This document shows positions 11,186-20,122 of a stretch of DNA of 64,000 nucleotides, one piece after another. Position 1 is the stretch's first letter; every line of letters starts with the position of its first letter. The translations under genes were made by a program, and so were the position numbers. Origin of the DNA: Bifidobacterium bifidum ATCC 29521 = JCM 1255 = DSM 20456 (lineage in GTDB: Bacteria; Actinomycetota; Actinomycetes; Actinomycetales; Bifidobacteriaceae); NCBI RefSeq assembly GCF_001025135.1, contig NZ_AP012323.1, forward strand, positions 186,001 through 250,000, written 5' to 3'. A model generated the notes under the pieces. The model was not told where the DNA came from, did no database searches, and saw nothing but the letters and a program-made list of their open reading frames with translations.

Positions 11186-12682
11186 CTAAGGGCGGACGGT
11201 CTTGCACGTCTGCGTGACCTGGTATGCGGTCAGCAGAATCGCAAGCCACACCACACCGGCGATGACGGCGACGCGATAGCTGGACGAGAAGCACATGAGC
11301 ACCACGACGAATGCCAGGAATGCGAGCACTACATACGGCATCACGCGGGCGAACGGCAGCTTGAAATGGATGCGTCCCAGAGCCTCGTCTCCGGTGAGCC
11401 CGGCCAGCTCGCCGGGCCCGTCTCCGGCCGCCACACGGCGACGGAAATGAATCTCGGTGACCATGATCATCGACCAGTTGATAACGCCAGCAATCGTGGC
11501 GATCGACATCAGATAATTGAACGCGAAATCGGGCCACAGGAACACGACCACCACGGCCAGCGCGGTGATGGCCGCGGAAGCGAGCACCCCGACAACCGGT
11601 ACGCCGTGGAAGTTGAGCTTGCCGAGGATTTCGGGCGCGTTGCCCTGCCTGGCCAGCGAGTACAACATGCGGGAGTTGGCGTACAGGCCGGAGTTGTACA
11701 CGCTCATCACCGCGGTCAGACACACGAAGTTGAGGATGCCGGCGGCCGCGTGCACACCCACCGAGTCGAAGATCTGCACGAACGGGCTGGTCGTGCCGTC
11801 GATCGTGTTCCACGGCACCACGGCCATGATCACGCCGAGTGCGCCGATGTAAAACACCAGGATGCGCCAGATGATGCCATTCGTCGCGCGGGGAATGGTT
11901 CTGCGTGGATCTTCGGTCTCGCCGGCCGTGATGCCGATGAGCTCGGTGCCGCCGAAACTGAACATCACCACGACCAACGCCATCAACAGTCCGGTCCATT
12001 GGCCGTCGGCACTTTGCTGCAGCAGGCCGTGGGGGAGTACGCCGCCATCGAGCGCGAACCAGTTCGAGAAGCTCGCCTTGACGCCGGAATCCGTTGGCAG
12101 TCCGGCAATCAGTACCGCGAGCCCGCTGACGATCATCGCTATCACCGCGACGATCTTGATGATCGCGAACCAGAATTCGAACTCGCCGAACTTGCTCACC
12201 CCCAGCAGGTTCATCGCCGCAATCACGACGAGAAACACCGCGGCCGACACCCATTGCGGAATCGCGGGAAACCAGTAGTTGACGAACGAGCCGACCACGC
12301 TCAGCTCCACCATCGACACCAGAATGTAATTGAACCAGTAGTTCCAGCCGCTCACGAAGCCGGCGCGCTTCGACCAGTAGCGGGTCGCGTAGTAGCTGAA
12401 CGCACCGGCCCTCGGGTCTTCGACCGACATCTCGCCCAGCGCCCGCACGATCATGAAGATAGCCAACCCGCCCACAAGATAGGCAAGCAGGATTGACGGG
12501 CCTGCCAACGCGATCGACTCGCTGGAGCCATAGAAGAGTCCGGTGCCGATCGCCCCTCCCAGCGCGATCAGCTGGACATGCCGGTTCTTCAACGATTTGC
12601 GCAACGCCGCCGGTGCCGGCGTGTTGCCGGTGCCGGGGCGGGAGGCCGTCGCCGTGCTGTCGTGCATGGTGTTCTTGCTCAT
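11186..12682 (-). CDS. APC-family amino acid permease
   Basis: This 498-residue inner-membrane permease of the amino acid-polyamine-organocation superfamily (AAT family, relatives of AnsP, GabP, ProY and CycA) has twelve predicted spans. The first span carries the substrate-backbone-binding signature Ile-Gly-Thr-Gly-Leu-Phe. The conserved loop Ala-Gly-Glu-Thr-Glu-Asp-Pro-Arg-Arg-Thr-Ile-Pro-Arg-Ala occurs near residue 250. It would import an amino acid with protons; the exact substrate is not readable. The start at 12682 follows GGAGAGGAACCG. It points the same way as lacZ but is separated by about 300 bases and looks independent. Confidence 0.9.
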   Translation of the reverse strand: MSKNTMHDSTATASRPGTGNTPAPAALRKSLKNRHVQLIALGGAIGTGLFYGSSESIALAGPSILLAYLVGGLAIFMIVRALGEMSVEDPRAGAFSYYATRYWSKRAGFVSGWNYWFNYILVSMVELSVVGSFVNYWFPAIPQWVSAAVFLVVIAAMNLLGVSKFGEFEFWFAIIKIVAVIAMIVSGLAVLIAGLPTDSGVKASFSNWFALDGGVLPHGLLQQSADGQWTGLLMALVVVMFSFGGTELIGITAGETEDPRRTIPRATNGIIWRILVFYIGALGVIMAVVPWNTIDGTTSPFVQIFDSVGVHAAAGILNFVCLTAVMSVYNSGLYANSRMLYSLARQGNAPEILGKLNFHGVPVVGVLASAAITALAVVVVFLWPDFAFNYLMSIATIAGVINWSMIMVTEIHFRRRVAAGDGPGELAGLTGDEALGRIHFKLPFARVMPYVVLAFLAFVVVLMCFSSSYRVAVIAGVVWLAILLTAYQVTQTCKTVRP

Positions 12683-12997
12683 CGGTTCCTCTCCATCGTT
12701 GCCGCACGCCGGCGACTGCTCGCGGCATTGGCCGTCTGCCCGTCGTTGACCCGCTCGCGCCCGTCTTCGACATTGCCGTCATCGCCGGTGGGGCCGGGCC
12801 GTGATGCCGTGATCGCCGCACCCGCCACAACGCAGGCCGATATCGGCACGACCGCCATTCTATGCCATCCGCTGACGAGTCGACGTCACCGTGCGCCGTT
12901 TTGTCTCCCGCATCGGCTCATCGGGGTGCGTCATGCCGCGGTGGGCACCACGGTCACGGTCTGAGCCTTCCTCATCGTCGCGGCGTCGACTTTTCGT
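12683..12997. other. Gap upstream of the permease
   Basis: No gene or RNA is recognised here. The permease promoter should lie in the part next to 12682, on the minus strand. Confidence 0.3.
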
Positions 12998-13208
12998 GGC
13001 TATCTGCGTTTCAAGGGGGTGATTTCGTGTTCGCCGAACATCTATCTGAGTTTCAGGGGGTTGCCAAAACATGATACCCGGAGTATTGAGCACCAATTGC
13101 CATTGGAATCATGCGGTCTTGAGGGTGTTTATACTCGGCTACCAACCCCTCGAAACGCAGATAGATGTTCCGGAAGAGCGCCATCAACCCCTTGAGATGC
13201 AGATAGCC
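12998..13208. repeat. Four copies of a 25-bp motif in a mirrored array
   Basis: The motif CTATCTGCGTTTCAAGGGG, with small changes, occurs at 12998-13022 and 13039-13063 on the plus strand and at 13143-13167 and 13182-13208 on the minus strand. In each pair the motifs are offset by 41 bp, and the two pairs face each other across a 79-bp spacer. The whole is a degenerate large palindrome about 210 bp long. Confidence 0.75.
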
Positions 13209-13250
13209 CAATTTTGCCGCAACATGTCTGCGATTGAGCGCCTAGCATCA

Positions 13251-13293
13251 CGTTTGCATAATCGTGATTTACTAAATCGCGATTATGCAAACG
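13251..13293. repeat. 43-bp near-perfect palindrome
   Basis: Two 21-base arms (13251-13271 and 13273-13293, core TTTGCATAATCG / CGATTATGCAAA) match with one mismatch around a single central base. The A/T-rich symmetrical form is typical of a dimeric regulator site or a cruciform. No gene start is adjacent. Confidence 0.6.
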
Positions 13294-13422
13294 ATCTGTG
13301 CCGGTGCGAAGAATATGTCATGCCCCGTCGATTCCTTGTGACCAGCATCTCCGATTCGTCTAGTGCCGCTGCGGCACTCTGGCCGTATGATTCCGGGTGG
13401 GCCGAGGCCGGAATCGTCTGTC

Positions 13423-13992
13423 TCACCGGGCGCCGGGCATGCCCATGGTGAAGATGATGTGGGCGACGGTTTCTGGTGGGGCGGCGAGGTCGGTGGCGAG
13501 CCAGTACTGCAGCAGTCCGATGCTGCCGGATACGGCGAACCGCATGCGCATCTGCGCTTCGGCCGGGTCGCTGGAGGCGGGCTGCATCTGTTCGGCGACG
13601 GAACGGCGGCTGTAGATCAGGCCGAGCAGCTGTTGCTGGAAATCCAGGTCGGCGGTAGGGCTCATCAGCACCTGCAGATGGTTGCGGTTGTCGGCGATAT
13701 AGCGGCAGATGTGCTCGATGACGTGCTCGACGCCGGCCGCGTCAGGCTGCATGAGCAGCTGGTCGAGCGCGGTCGTGACCCATGCCATCGTTTCGTCCTC
13801 GATGTCGTGTAGCAGCTCCTCGATGCTGTCGTAGTGCGCGTAGAACGTGGAGCGGTTGACGTCCGCCTGCTCGCACAGCGCCTTGATGGTGATGCTGCCG
13901 AGCGGCCGTTCGCGCATCAGGTCGATGAGCGCGTCCTGCATCGCCTTCCGCGTGTAACGGGTGCGGCGGCTTTCGGTCAGTTCCTTGGCCAT
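13423..13992 (-). CDS. TetR-family repressor of the adjacent ABC transporter
   Basis: This 189-residue cytoplasmic DNA-binding protein has a TetR helix-turn-helix at residues about 12-58, with the typical Ile-Thr-Ile-Lys-Ala-Leu-Cys-Glu-Gln-Ala-Asp-Val-Asn-Arg-Ser-Thr-Phe-Tyr-Ala-His-Tyr recognition region. A variable ligand or dimerisation domain follows. ATG at 13992 is chosen because AAGGACCAGCC precedes it and the TetR fold begins there; a longer frame reaching 14103 has unrelated sequence at its start. It is divergent from an ABC ATPase/permease pair at 14130, and a palindrome at 14057-14076 lies between them, so it probably represses that exporter and itself. Confidence 0.9.
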   Translation of the reverse strand: MAKELTESRRTRYTRKAMQDALIDLMRERPLGSITIKALCEQADVNRSTFYAHYDSIEELLHDIEDETMAWVTTALDQLLMQPDAAGVEHVIEHICRYIADNRNHLQVLMSPTADLDFQQQLLGLIYSRRSVAEQMQPASSDPAEAQMRMRFAVSGSIGLLQYWLATDLAAPPETVAHIIFTMGMPGAR

Positions 13993-14056
13993 GGCTGGTC
14001 CTTGCCTCGTATGGCCTCGCGCCGGCGGATTCCTGCCCGACATTCGGCAATCCGAC

Positions 14057-14076
14057 TGTTGGTTGCGAAACCGACA
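14057..14076. promoter_or_regulatory. Candidate TetR operator
   Basis: TGTTGGTT (14057-14064) and AACCGACA (14069-14076) form an inverted repeat with one mismatch and a 4-base spacer. It lies in the divergent region between the TetR gene and the ABC genes. Confidence 0.45.
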
Positions 14077-14129
14077 TAGTGTTGTTTTACTTGAGTATAA
14101 CATCTGTTGCGTGTGCGGGGAGGTGCATG

Positions 14130-14831
14130 ATGGCGTATATCGAATTCGACCGCGTGGTCAAGGAATACCCGTCCGGGCGCACCACGATCCGCGCACTGGA
14201 CGAGGCCAGTTTCACCGCCGACCGAGGCGAACTGACGGTGATCCTCGGGCAGTCGGGCGCGGGCAAGACCACGGCGCTGAACATCCTTGGCGGCATGGAC
14301 ACCGCCACCTCCGGGCGCGTGGTCGTCGGCGGCCGCGACATCACCGGACTGCGCAAACGCGACCTCATAGCCTACCGGCGGATGGACATCGGATTCGTCT
14401 TCCAGTTCTACAATCTCGTGCCGAATCTGACCGCATTGGAGAACGTCGAACTCGCGTCGCAGATCTGCCCCGACCATTTCGACCCGGCCGACACCCTGCA
14501 CAAGGTCGGCCTGGGCGACCGGCTGAGCAATTTCCCGGCGCAACTGTCCGGCGGCGAACAGCAGCGCGTGTCCATTGCGCGCGCAATCGCCAAGAAGCCG
14601 AAGCTGCTGCTGTGCGACGAGCCGACCGGCGCGCTCGACTATGAGACCGGCAAGGAGGTCCTGCAACTGCTGCAGGACATCTGCCGTGACGAGAACATGA
14701 CGGTGCTCATCATCACCCACAACTCCGCGCTCGCTCCGATGGCGCACAAGGTCGTCCGCTTCCGCTCCGGCAAGGTGGTGGGCGAGGATGTGAATCCCGC
14801 GCCGACACCGATCGCCGACATCGAATGGTAG
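14130..14831 (+). CDS. ABC transporter ATP-binding protein (LolD/MacB type)
   Basis: This 233-residue nucleotide-binding subunit works with an FtsX-like permease. Walker A is Gly-Gln-Ser-Gly-Ala-Gly-Lys-Thr-Thr (near residue 40), the signature is Leu-Ser-Gly-Gly-Glu-Gln-Gln-Arg (near residue 140), and Walker B is [12 protein letters not shown]. All are intact, so it should hydrolyse ATP. Two ATGs stand in tandem at 14127 and 14130; GGGGAGG at 14117-14123 is better spaced for the second. It overlaps the permease gene by 7 bases, indicating translational coupling. Relatives export peptides or lipids or resist antimicrobials. Confidence 0.95.
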   Translation: MAYIEFDRVVKEYPSGRTTIRALDEASFTADRGELTVILGQSGAGKTTALNILGGMDTATSGRVVVGGRDITGLRKRDLIAYRRMDIGFVFQFYNLVPNLTALENVELASQICPDHFDPADTLHKVGLGDRLSNFPAQLSGGEQQRVSIARAIAKKPKLLLCDEPTGALDYETGKEVLQLLQDICRDENMTVLIITHNSALAPMAHKVVRFRSGKVVGEDVNPAPTPIADIEW

Positions 14832-17800
14832 GTGCTGTGATGGGACGGCATGCGCATAGGAACAAAGGTCGGAAGGCGGACGGTGATTCTGCCGGGTGGT
14901 CGCCCGCGTCCGATGTGCCCACCGAGGTGATTCCCGGAATCTACGACTTGGCGGCCGACACCGATACGGGCGGCAGGCCGTCTCGTGGGCGCTCGCTGTC
15001 GGGGGCGTTCGTCAAGGATACGATGCGCTCGTGGCTGCACGGGTGGAAACGGTTTCTGTCCATCGCCGTGATTTCGCTGCTTGGGGTGGCGGTGATGACC
15101 GGCATCTACGCCGGTTGTCGTGACACGTTCCGCGCCGCGAACCGGTTCTACGACGCGCAACGGTTGCACGATATCCAGGTGCTGTCGACCTACGGCCTGA
15201 CCGATGATGACGTTGCGGCCTTGAAGCAGGTCCGCGGAGTCGATGTCGTGCAGCCGGAACGCAGCCAGAGCGTCGAAGCCGACGTCAAGGGCACCGACAA
15301 AACCGTCACCATCAACGAGATCGGCGTGAACGGCCTCGACCAGCCGTACCTACAGGACGGCCGCATTCCGAGCAAGGCTGGCGAGGTCGCGGTCACCAAA
15401 AAGTTCCTCGCCGACAGTGGCATGGCAGTCGGCGACTCGCTGACCGTCACCCCGGTCGACACCGGCACTGCGACATCGACCGTTTCGGATACGGACTCCG
15501 CCGACAGCGGCGCGAACGGCACGGAACCGACGGACGAGCAAGCCGATGCATCGCAATCGGCGCCGAGCTTCCCGACCGAACTGGCCATCACCGGCACGGT
15601 GATAGACCCCAAGGACCTGAGCAATCCGGACGGATACAGCGGCGCCAAGGCATTCCGCAACTCGCTCGCGTCCGACTACACGTTCTTCGCGCCGAGCGAC
15701 GGCGTGACAGGAGACATCTACACCGCTATCAGCCTGACCGTGAGCGGCTCGACCGACGAGGACGCGTTCGGCGACGACTATGACACGCTGGTCCGCGATG
15801 TCGCCGACCGCATCGAAGCCACGGTGCAGACCAAGCAGCAGAACGAACGCCGGCAGACTCTCGTGGACGCCGCGCAGAAAAAGCTCGACCAGGCGAAGAC
15901 CGACGCCTACCGGCAGCTCGACGACGCGCAGATGCAGATCACCGAGCAGACGGAGGGGCTGAAAACCCAGCGCGAGCAGGCGAAAACCACCAAGCAGAGC
16001 CTCGAAGACCAGCTCACACAGCTCGAAGACCAATCGGAGCAGCTGCAGGACGGCAAAGACCAGGTCAACGTGGGACTGCTCCAAGCCCGCCAGGGCCAAT
16101 CGCAGCTGCAGCAGGGCATCGCCACCGCGCAGACGATGAACGACCTGGCCGCGCAGGGCGCGCGGGCCGCAGAGCAGGCCGCGGACGCGGCAGACCAGGC
16201 GGTCGCCGGCGCGCAAGGTCTGCCCGAGACGGTACTCGAACCATTGCGCAAGGCAGCGAAAACCGCGCGCGACCTCGCCACACAGGCACGGTCCAAAGCC
16301 GATGAATCCGCGGCACAGCTCACGCAACTGCAATCCCAGCTGAGCCAGGTCAACGCCACCATAGCCCAACTTGAAGCGCAATCGGCCACTTTGCAGCGGC
16401 AAACCGAGCAGCTGCGCGGCGGTCGCCAGCAGATCCGCGACGGACTCAAGCAGATAGCCGCCGGCGAAGAGCAGATGGACACCGGCGAACGGCAGCTCAA
16501 GGACGCGCAAGACCAGCTTGACGCCAAGCGCAAGGATGCCGACAGTCAGTTCGCCAAGCAGCAGCAACGCGTCGACGACATCGCCGCAGCCCGCTGGTAC
16601 GTGCAGACGCGCTCGTCAATCGGCGGCTTCAGCTCGCTCAAATCCGACATCAGCTCAATCGAATCAATCGGCTACGCCTTCCCGGTCGTATTCCTGATTG
16701 TTGCGGTGCTGATGAGCCTGACCGCGATGACCCGCATGGTCGAGGAGGAACGCGGTCTGATTGGCACCTACACCGGGCTCGGTTACGGGAACGCGGCCAT
16801 CGCGATGCGGTACGTGCTGTTCGCCGCGCTCGCCTGCCTAATCGGCGGCGGACTGGGACTGATGGTCGGCTTCCTCGGCATTCCGTCGTTCCTGCTGCTG
16901 GTGATCGAGGGACTGTACACGGTGCCCGGCATACAGCTCGAATACGATTGGCTGTACGGGTCGGCAGGCATCGCGCTGTTCGTCGTCGGCGTGGTCGTCG
17001 CAACGGTCGTCGCCTGCGCCGGGGCTCTGCGGCAAAGCCCGGCTCAACTCATGCAGCCGAAAGCGCCGAAGGCTGGCGCGCGCATCTTGCTCGAACGCAT
17101 CCGCCCGCTGTGGCGGCGGCTCAGCTTCCTCAACAAGGTCACCGCGCGCAACATATTCCGCTTCAAAAGCCGCCTGTTGATGACCGTCGGCGGGGTGGCG
17201 GGCTGCACGGCGCTGATTGTGTGCGGCTTCGCCATCAACGACACCGTCGCCACGCTCGGACCCAAGCAATACGAGGACATCTACCATTACGACCTGCTCG
17301 TCGTCAGCGGCGACGACAGTGTCGATGCGATGCGCGCTCGGCTCGACAAGGACGGGCGCGTGGAACGTTCGCTTGATCTGCGGCTCGACAGCGGCGAGAT
17401 GGACGCGGGCGGCGCAGGCGAGACGATTCAGCTCATGATCGTGCCGGATGATTCAGTAGGAGCGCTCGGAGACATGATTACGCTGCGGTCCGCGAGCGGC
17501 GGGCACGGCAAGCTGCAGCTTGGGGGCGATGGCATAATCGTCGCGCAATCCGCGGCGAACTCGCTCGGCGTCAAGGCCGGCGACACCGTCACGCTACGTG
17601 ACGGCAGTATGCGTCATGGCGAAGTGAAGGTCTCCGTGGTGACGCGAAACCTCATCGGCTCGAACGTGTATGTCACCGAAAGTCTGTACAAGAAGACATT
17701 CGGCGTGTCGACGGCGGTGACGCGCAACGCCGTGATCGCCACACTGGACGGAACCGCCGACCAGAACATCGCGTACGCGGATCGGCTCGCACGCGATCCG

Positions 17801-18259
17801 TCGGTCGTGAGCGCCACCAGCACCGACGATCTCGAGCGCAGCTTCTCGTTCGACCTGATGAGCGCCGTCGTGGCGCTCATCATCGCGCTCGCGGGCGGGC
17901 TGGCGCTCGTCGTGCTGTTCACGCTGGCGAACACGAACGTGTCTGAGCGCGTGCGGGAAATGGCCACGCTGAAGGTACTGGGCTTCTACGACCGCGAGGT
18001 GCACCGGTATGTCAACAAGGAGATGCTGATACTGGCCGGCATGGGCATCGTCGTCGGTCTGCCGCTCGGGCGCGCGGTCGGCGGGCTGCTTACGGCGGCG
18101 CTCAACATGCCCGCGTTGTATTTCGAGGTGAGCGTGCACTGGTATAGCTATGTGATCGCCGCCGCGGCGACGATGGCGTTCGCGCTGCTCGTGCAGCTGC
18201 TCACCAATCCGGTGCTCGACCGCATCGATCCGGTCAGCTCGCTCAAGTCCGTGGAGTGA
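14825..18259 (+). CDS. FtsX-like ABC permease with long coiled coil
   Basis: This membrane subunit of 1144 residues pairs with the ATPase just upstream. One span near residues 77-97 is followed by a large outside domain, which includes a Gln/Glu/Ala-rich coiled coil at about residues 335-590. Then come two FtsX core blocks, with spans at about 615-632, 662-685 and 711-732, and at 783-802, 1011-1035, 1067-1087 and 1108-1127. The first ATG overlaps the stop of the ATPase gene; a second ATG at 14840 is also possible. The extended coiled coil suggests a stalk reaching through the thick envelope. The substrate is unknown; efflux of an envelope-active compound is plausible given the TetR control. 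Confidence 0.9.
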   Translation: MVGAVMGRHAHRNKGRKADGDSAGWSPASDVPTEVIPGIYDLAADTDTGGRPSRGRSLSGAFVKDTMRSWLHGWKRFLSIAVISLLGVAVMTGIYAGCRDTFRAANRFYDAQRLHDIQVLSTYGLTDDDVAALKQVRGVDVVQPERSQSVEADVKGTDKTVTINEIGVNGLDQPYLQDGRIPSKAGEVAVTKKFLADSGMAVGDSLTVTPVDTGTATSTVSDTDSADSGANGTEPTDEQADASQSAPSFPTELAITGTVIDPKDLSNPDGYSGAKAFRNSLASDYTFFAPSDGVTGDIYTAISLTVSGSTDEDAFGDDYDTLVRDVADRIEATVQTKQQNERRQTLVDAAQKKLDQAKTDAYRQLDDAQMQITEQTEGLKTQREQAKTTKQSLEDQLTQLEDQSEQLQDGKDQVNVGLLQARQGQSQLQQGIATAQTMNDLAAQGARAAEQAADAADQAVAGAQGLPETVLEPLRKAAKTARDLATQARSKADESAAQLTQLQSQLSQVNATIAQLEAQSATLQRQTEQLRGGRQQIRDGLKQIAAGEEQMDTGERQLKDAQDQLDAKRKDADSQFAKQQQRVDDIAAARWYVQTRSSIGGFSSLKSDISSIESIGYAFPVVFLIVAVLMSLTAMTRMVEEERGLIGTYTGLGYGNAAIAMRYVLFAALACLIGGGLGLMVGFLGIPSFLLLVIEGLYTVPGIQLEYDWLYGSAGIALFVVGVVVATVVACAGALRQSPAQLMQPKAPKAGARILLERIRPLWRRLSFLNKVTARNIFRFKSRLLMTVGGVAGCTALIVCGFAINDTVATLGPKQYEDIYHYDLLVVSGDDSVDAMRARLDKDGRVERSLDLRLDSGEMDAGGAGETIQLMIVPDDSVGALGDMITLRSASGGHGKLQLGGDGIIVAQSAANSLGVKAGDTVTLRDGSMRHGEVKVSVVTRNLIGSNVYVTESLYKKTFGVSTAVTRNAVIATLDGTADQNIAYADRLARDPSVVSATSTDDLERSFSFDLMSAVVALIIALAGGLALVVLFTLANTNVSERVREMATLKVLGFYDREVHRYVNKEMLILAGMGIVVGLPLGRAVGGLLTAALNMPALYFEVSVHWYSYVIAAAATMAFALLVQLLTNPVLDRIDPVSSLKSVE

Positions 18260-18275
18260 GCCGCCCGCCACCGCC

Positions 18276-18755
18276 CTACTTGTGGTATGGCTCGCCGGCG
18301 TTGATTTTGTAGGCGCGGTACAGCTGCTCCAGTAGGATCACGCGCATCAGCTGATGCGGGAACGTCATCTTCGAGAAGCTGAGCCTGTAGTCGGCGCGGC
18401 GCAGGATCGCGTCGTCCAGGCCGATTGAGCCGCCGATGATGAGCTGTATGTGGCTTTCGCCGTGCAATCCGAGCTGGTTGATGTGCGCGGCGAGCCCTTC
18501 GGAGGAGAGCATCGTGCCGTCGATCGCCAGCGCGATCACATAGGCGTCGGGGCGGATGTGCTTGGCGATGCGCCCGCCTTCCTTGGCACGAATCTGCCGT
18601 TCCACGCCTTCGCTGGCATGTTCGGGGGTCTTCTCGTCGGCGACCTCGATGATGTCGAGCTTGCAGTAGCGGCCGAGCCGTTTGCTGTATTCGGCGATGG
18701 CGTCGCGCAGATACTGCTCTTTGACCCTGCCGACGCAAATGACGCTAATACGCAT
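18276..18755 (-). CDS. rlmH: 23S rRNA (pseudouridine1915-N3)-methyltransferase
   Basis: RlmH methylates pseudouridine 1915 in helix 69 of 23S rRNA on assembled 70S ribosomes, using SAM through a trefoil-knot SPOUT fold. The 159 residues match the family length. Conserved parts include the N-terminal Val-Gly-Arg-Val-Lys-Glu, the SAM-binding stretch Ile-Gly-Gly-Ser-Ile-Gly-Leu near residue 108, and the C-terminal [12 protein letters not shown]. The gene converges with the FtsX permease gene, with 16 bases between their stops. Confidence 0.96.
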   Translation of the reverse strand: MRISVICVGRVKEQYLRDAIAEYSKRLGRYCKLDIIEVADEKTPEHASEGVERQIRAKEGGRIAKHIRPDAYVIALAIDGTMLSSEGLAAHINQLGLHGESHIQLIIGGSIGLDDAILRRADYRLSFSKMTFPHQLMRVILLEQLYRAYKINAGEPYHK

Positions 18756-18853
18756 TATCCTGCTTTCTATCTGCCCGGAGGATTACGGAAGATACGCCGT
18801 CGTACTACTCCGAGAGTCACGGCACGACGATACCGCGACTCTCAGAGTCCCTC

Positions 18854-18893
18854 GGTGGGGGATTGGCTGACGCTCCGCCAGTCAATCCCCCAC
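18854..18893. terminator. Strong hairpin downstream of upp
   Basis: GGTGGGGGATTG... and ...CAATCCCCCACC form a stem of about 16 bp around an 8-base loop. It lies past the upp stop (minus strand) and before the rlmH start, so it probably ends the upp transcript, although no clear U tract is seen. Confidence 0.55.
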
Positions 18894-18986
18894 CGTCGGC
18901 ATTGGTTGATGTGTGCGGATACGGCCGTTCAAAGCCGAAGGCGTATTTCGTACGTCGAGCGCTGAGGAAAGGCCGTATACGCTCCA

Positions 18987-19628
18987 TCAATCAATGACGC
19001 CGTAGAGGCGGTCGCCGGTGTCGCCAAGCCCCGGCACAATGTACGCCTTTTCGTTGAGTTTTTCATCGACGGCGCAGACGACGACCTTGAAGGCGATGGA
19101 GGGGTCGATGTGGTCTTGGACGTATTGGATGCCTTCGGGGGCGGCGATGATGTTGATGGCGGTGACGTCTTTGGCACCGCGCTCGGCGAGGTAGTGGGTG
19201 GCGGTGACGAGGGTGCCGCCGGTGGCGAGCATGGGGTCGATGAGGAAGCACTGACGGCCGGTGAGGTCTTCGGGGAGACGGTTGGCGTAAGTGATCTGCT
19301 GGGTGGGGTGCTCTTCGTCGCGCTTCATGCCGAGGAAGCCGACTTCGGCGGTGGGGATCATTTTGGTCATGCCGTCGAGCATGCCGAGTCCGGCGCGAAG
19401 GACGGGAACGATGATGGGGGCGGGGCTGGCGATGTGCTTGCCGACCATGGGGGCGACGGGGGTTTCGATGGGCTTGTCGACGATGTCGAGGTTGCGGGTC
19501 GCCTCGTAGGCTTCGAGCATGACGAGTTCGGTGACGAGCTCGCGGAAAGTGGCGGATGAGGTGTTTTTGTCGCGCAGGACGGTGAGCTTGTGTTCCACCA
19601 GCGGGTGGTCGAGTACGTGAAGTTCCAT
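18987..19628 (-). CDS. upp: Uracil phosphoribosyltransferase
   Basis: This cytoplasmic salvage enzyme makes UMP from uracil and PRPP. The 213 residues match the family. The PRPP-binding loop Leu-Ile-Asp-Pro-Met-Leu-Ala-Thr-Gly-Gly-Thr lies near residue 130. The N-terminal His-Pro-Leu-Val-Glu-His-Lys-Leu-Thr and the C-terminal Pro-Gly-Leu-Gly-Asp-Thr-Gly-Asp-Arg uracil-binding segment are conserved. It is followed by a strong hairpin. Confidence 0.98.
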   Translation of the reverse strand: MELHVLDHPLVEHKLTVLRDKNTSSATFRELVTELVMLEAYEATRNLDIVDKPIETPVAPMVGKHIASPAPIIVPVLRAGLGMLDGMTKMIPTAEVGFLGMKRDEEHPTQQITYANRLPEDLTGRQCFLIDPMLATGGTLVTATHYLAERGAKDVTAINIIAAPEGIQYVQDHIDPSIAFKVVVCAVDEKLNEKAYIVPGLGDTGDRLYGVID

Positions 19629-19736
19629 GAGTACCAGCGTACCCGGTTATCTCACATTCTGGATGGACGTAGCGTGTTGCTTATGTGACGTAATGGTCAA
19701 GATGTGCAGTGAGGTCGGACTGCAGGAGCCGAAGGC

Positions 19737-20048
19737 GGTTTCGACGGCGACGATATCACCAAGGCCGCGCCGAACCAGCGCATCCGCAAAGGCATGGCGT
19801 TCGTGCCGCAGGGGCAGCAGTCGTTCGGCACGATGACCGTCGACGAGAACCTGCATGTGGTCGCCGACCGGTACGGGTCCGAGGCGAAAGCGCGGTACGA
19901 CGAGGCCGTGACGATGTTCCCGGTGCTCAAGGAATTCGCCGTCGAACGGGCGGATCGCTACTATGTGCTGGCCTCCGGGCGCTTCATCGCCACCGGCGAA
20001 GGCGGTCCTGCACAGGTTGAGGCCGCCAAAGAGGCCATGCGCGTATAA
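19737..20048 (+). pseudogene. LivF/UrtE-type ABC ATPase remnant
   Basis: The frame encodes about 103 residues that match two separate parts of a branched-chain amino acid or urea ABC ATPase. The first is the segment after Walker A (Asp-Gly-Asp-Asp-Ile-Thr-Lys ... Phe-Val-Pro-Gln-Gly-Gln-Gln ... Met-Thr-Val-Asp-Glu-Asn-Leu). The second is the extreme C-terminus (Ala-Asp-Arg-Tyr-Tyr-Val-Leu-Ala-Ser-Gly-Arg). Walker A, the LSGGQ signature and Walker B are all missing, the middle by an internal deletion after Phe-Pro-Val-Leu-Lys-Glu-Phe. It cannot be a working ATPase. No permease genes of such a system are near. Confidence 0.75.
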
Positions 20049-20050
20049 TC

Positions 20051-20122
20051 GCGCTCTCAAAACTTGCAGATACAAGGCTTTTTTCGAGCGTCAATCGTTA
20101 TACCTGCGAGTTTTGAGAGCGC
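20051..20122. repeat. 72-bp inverted-repeat element
   Basis: The arms of about 22 bases at 20051-20072 and 20101-20122 (outer GCGCTCTCAAAACT / AGTTTTGAGAGCGC) pair with two mismatches around a 28-base loop holding GGCTTTTTTCG. It sits between the LivF remnant and the peroxiredoxin stop. It may be a small non-autonomous element, or a terminator for either side. Confidence 0.6.

Noticed and set aside
12998..13208. Short CRISPR array
   Set aside because: Copies alternate in orientation, differ from each other, and the 16-bp gaps are too short and related to each other.
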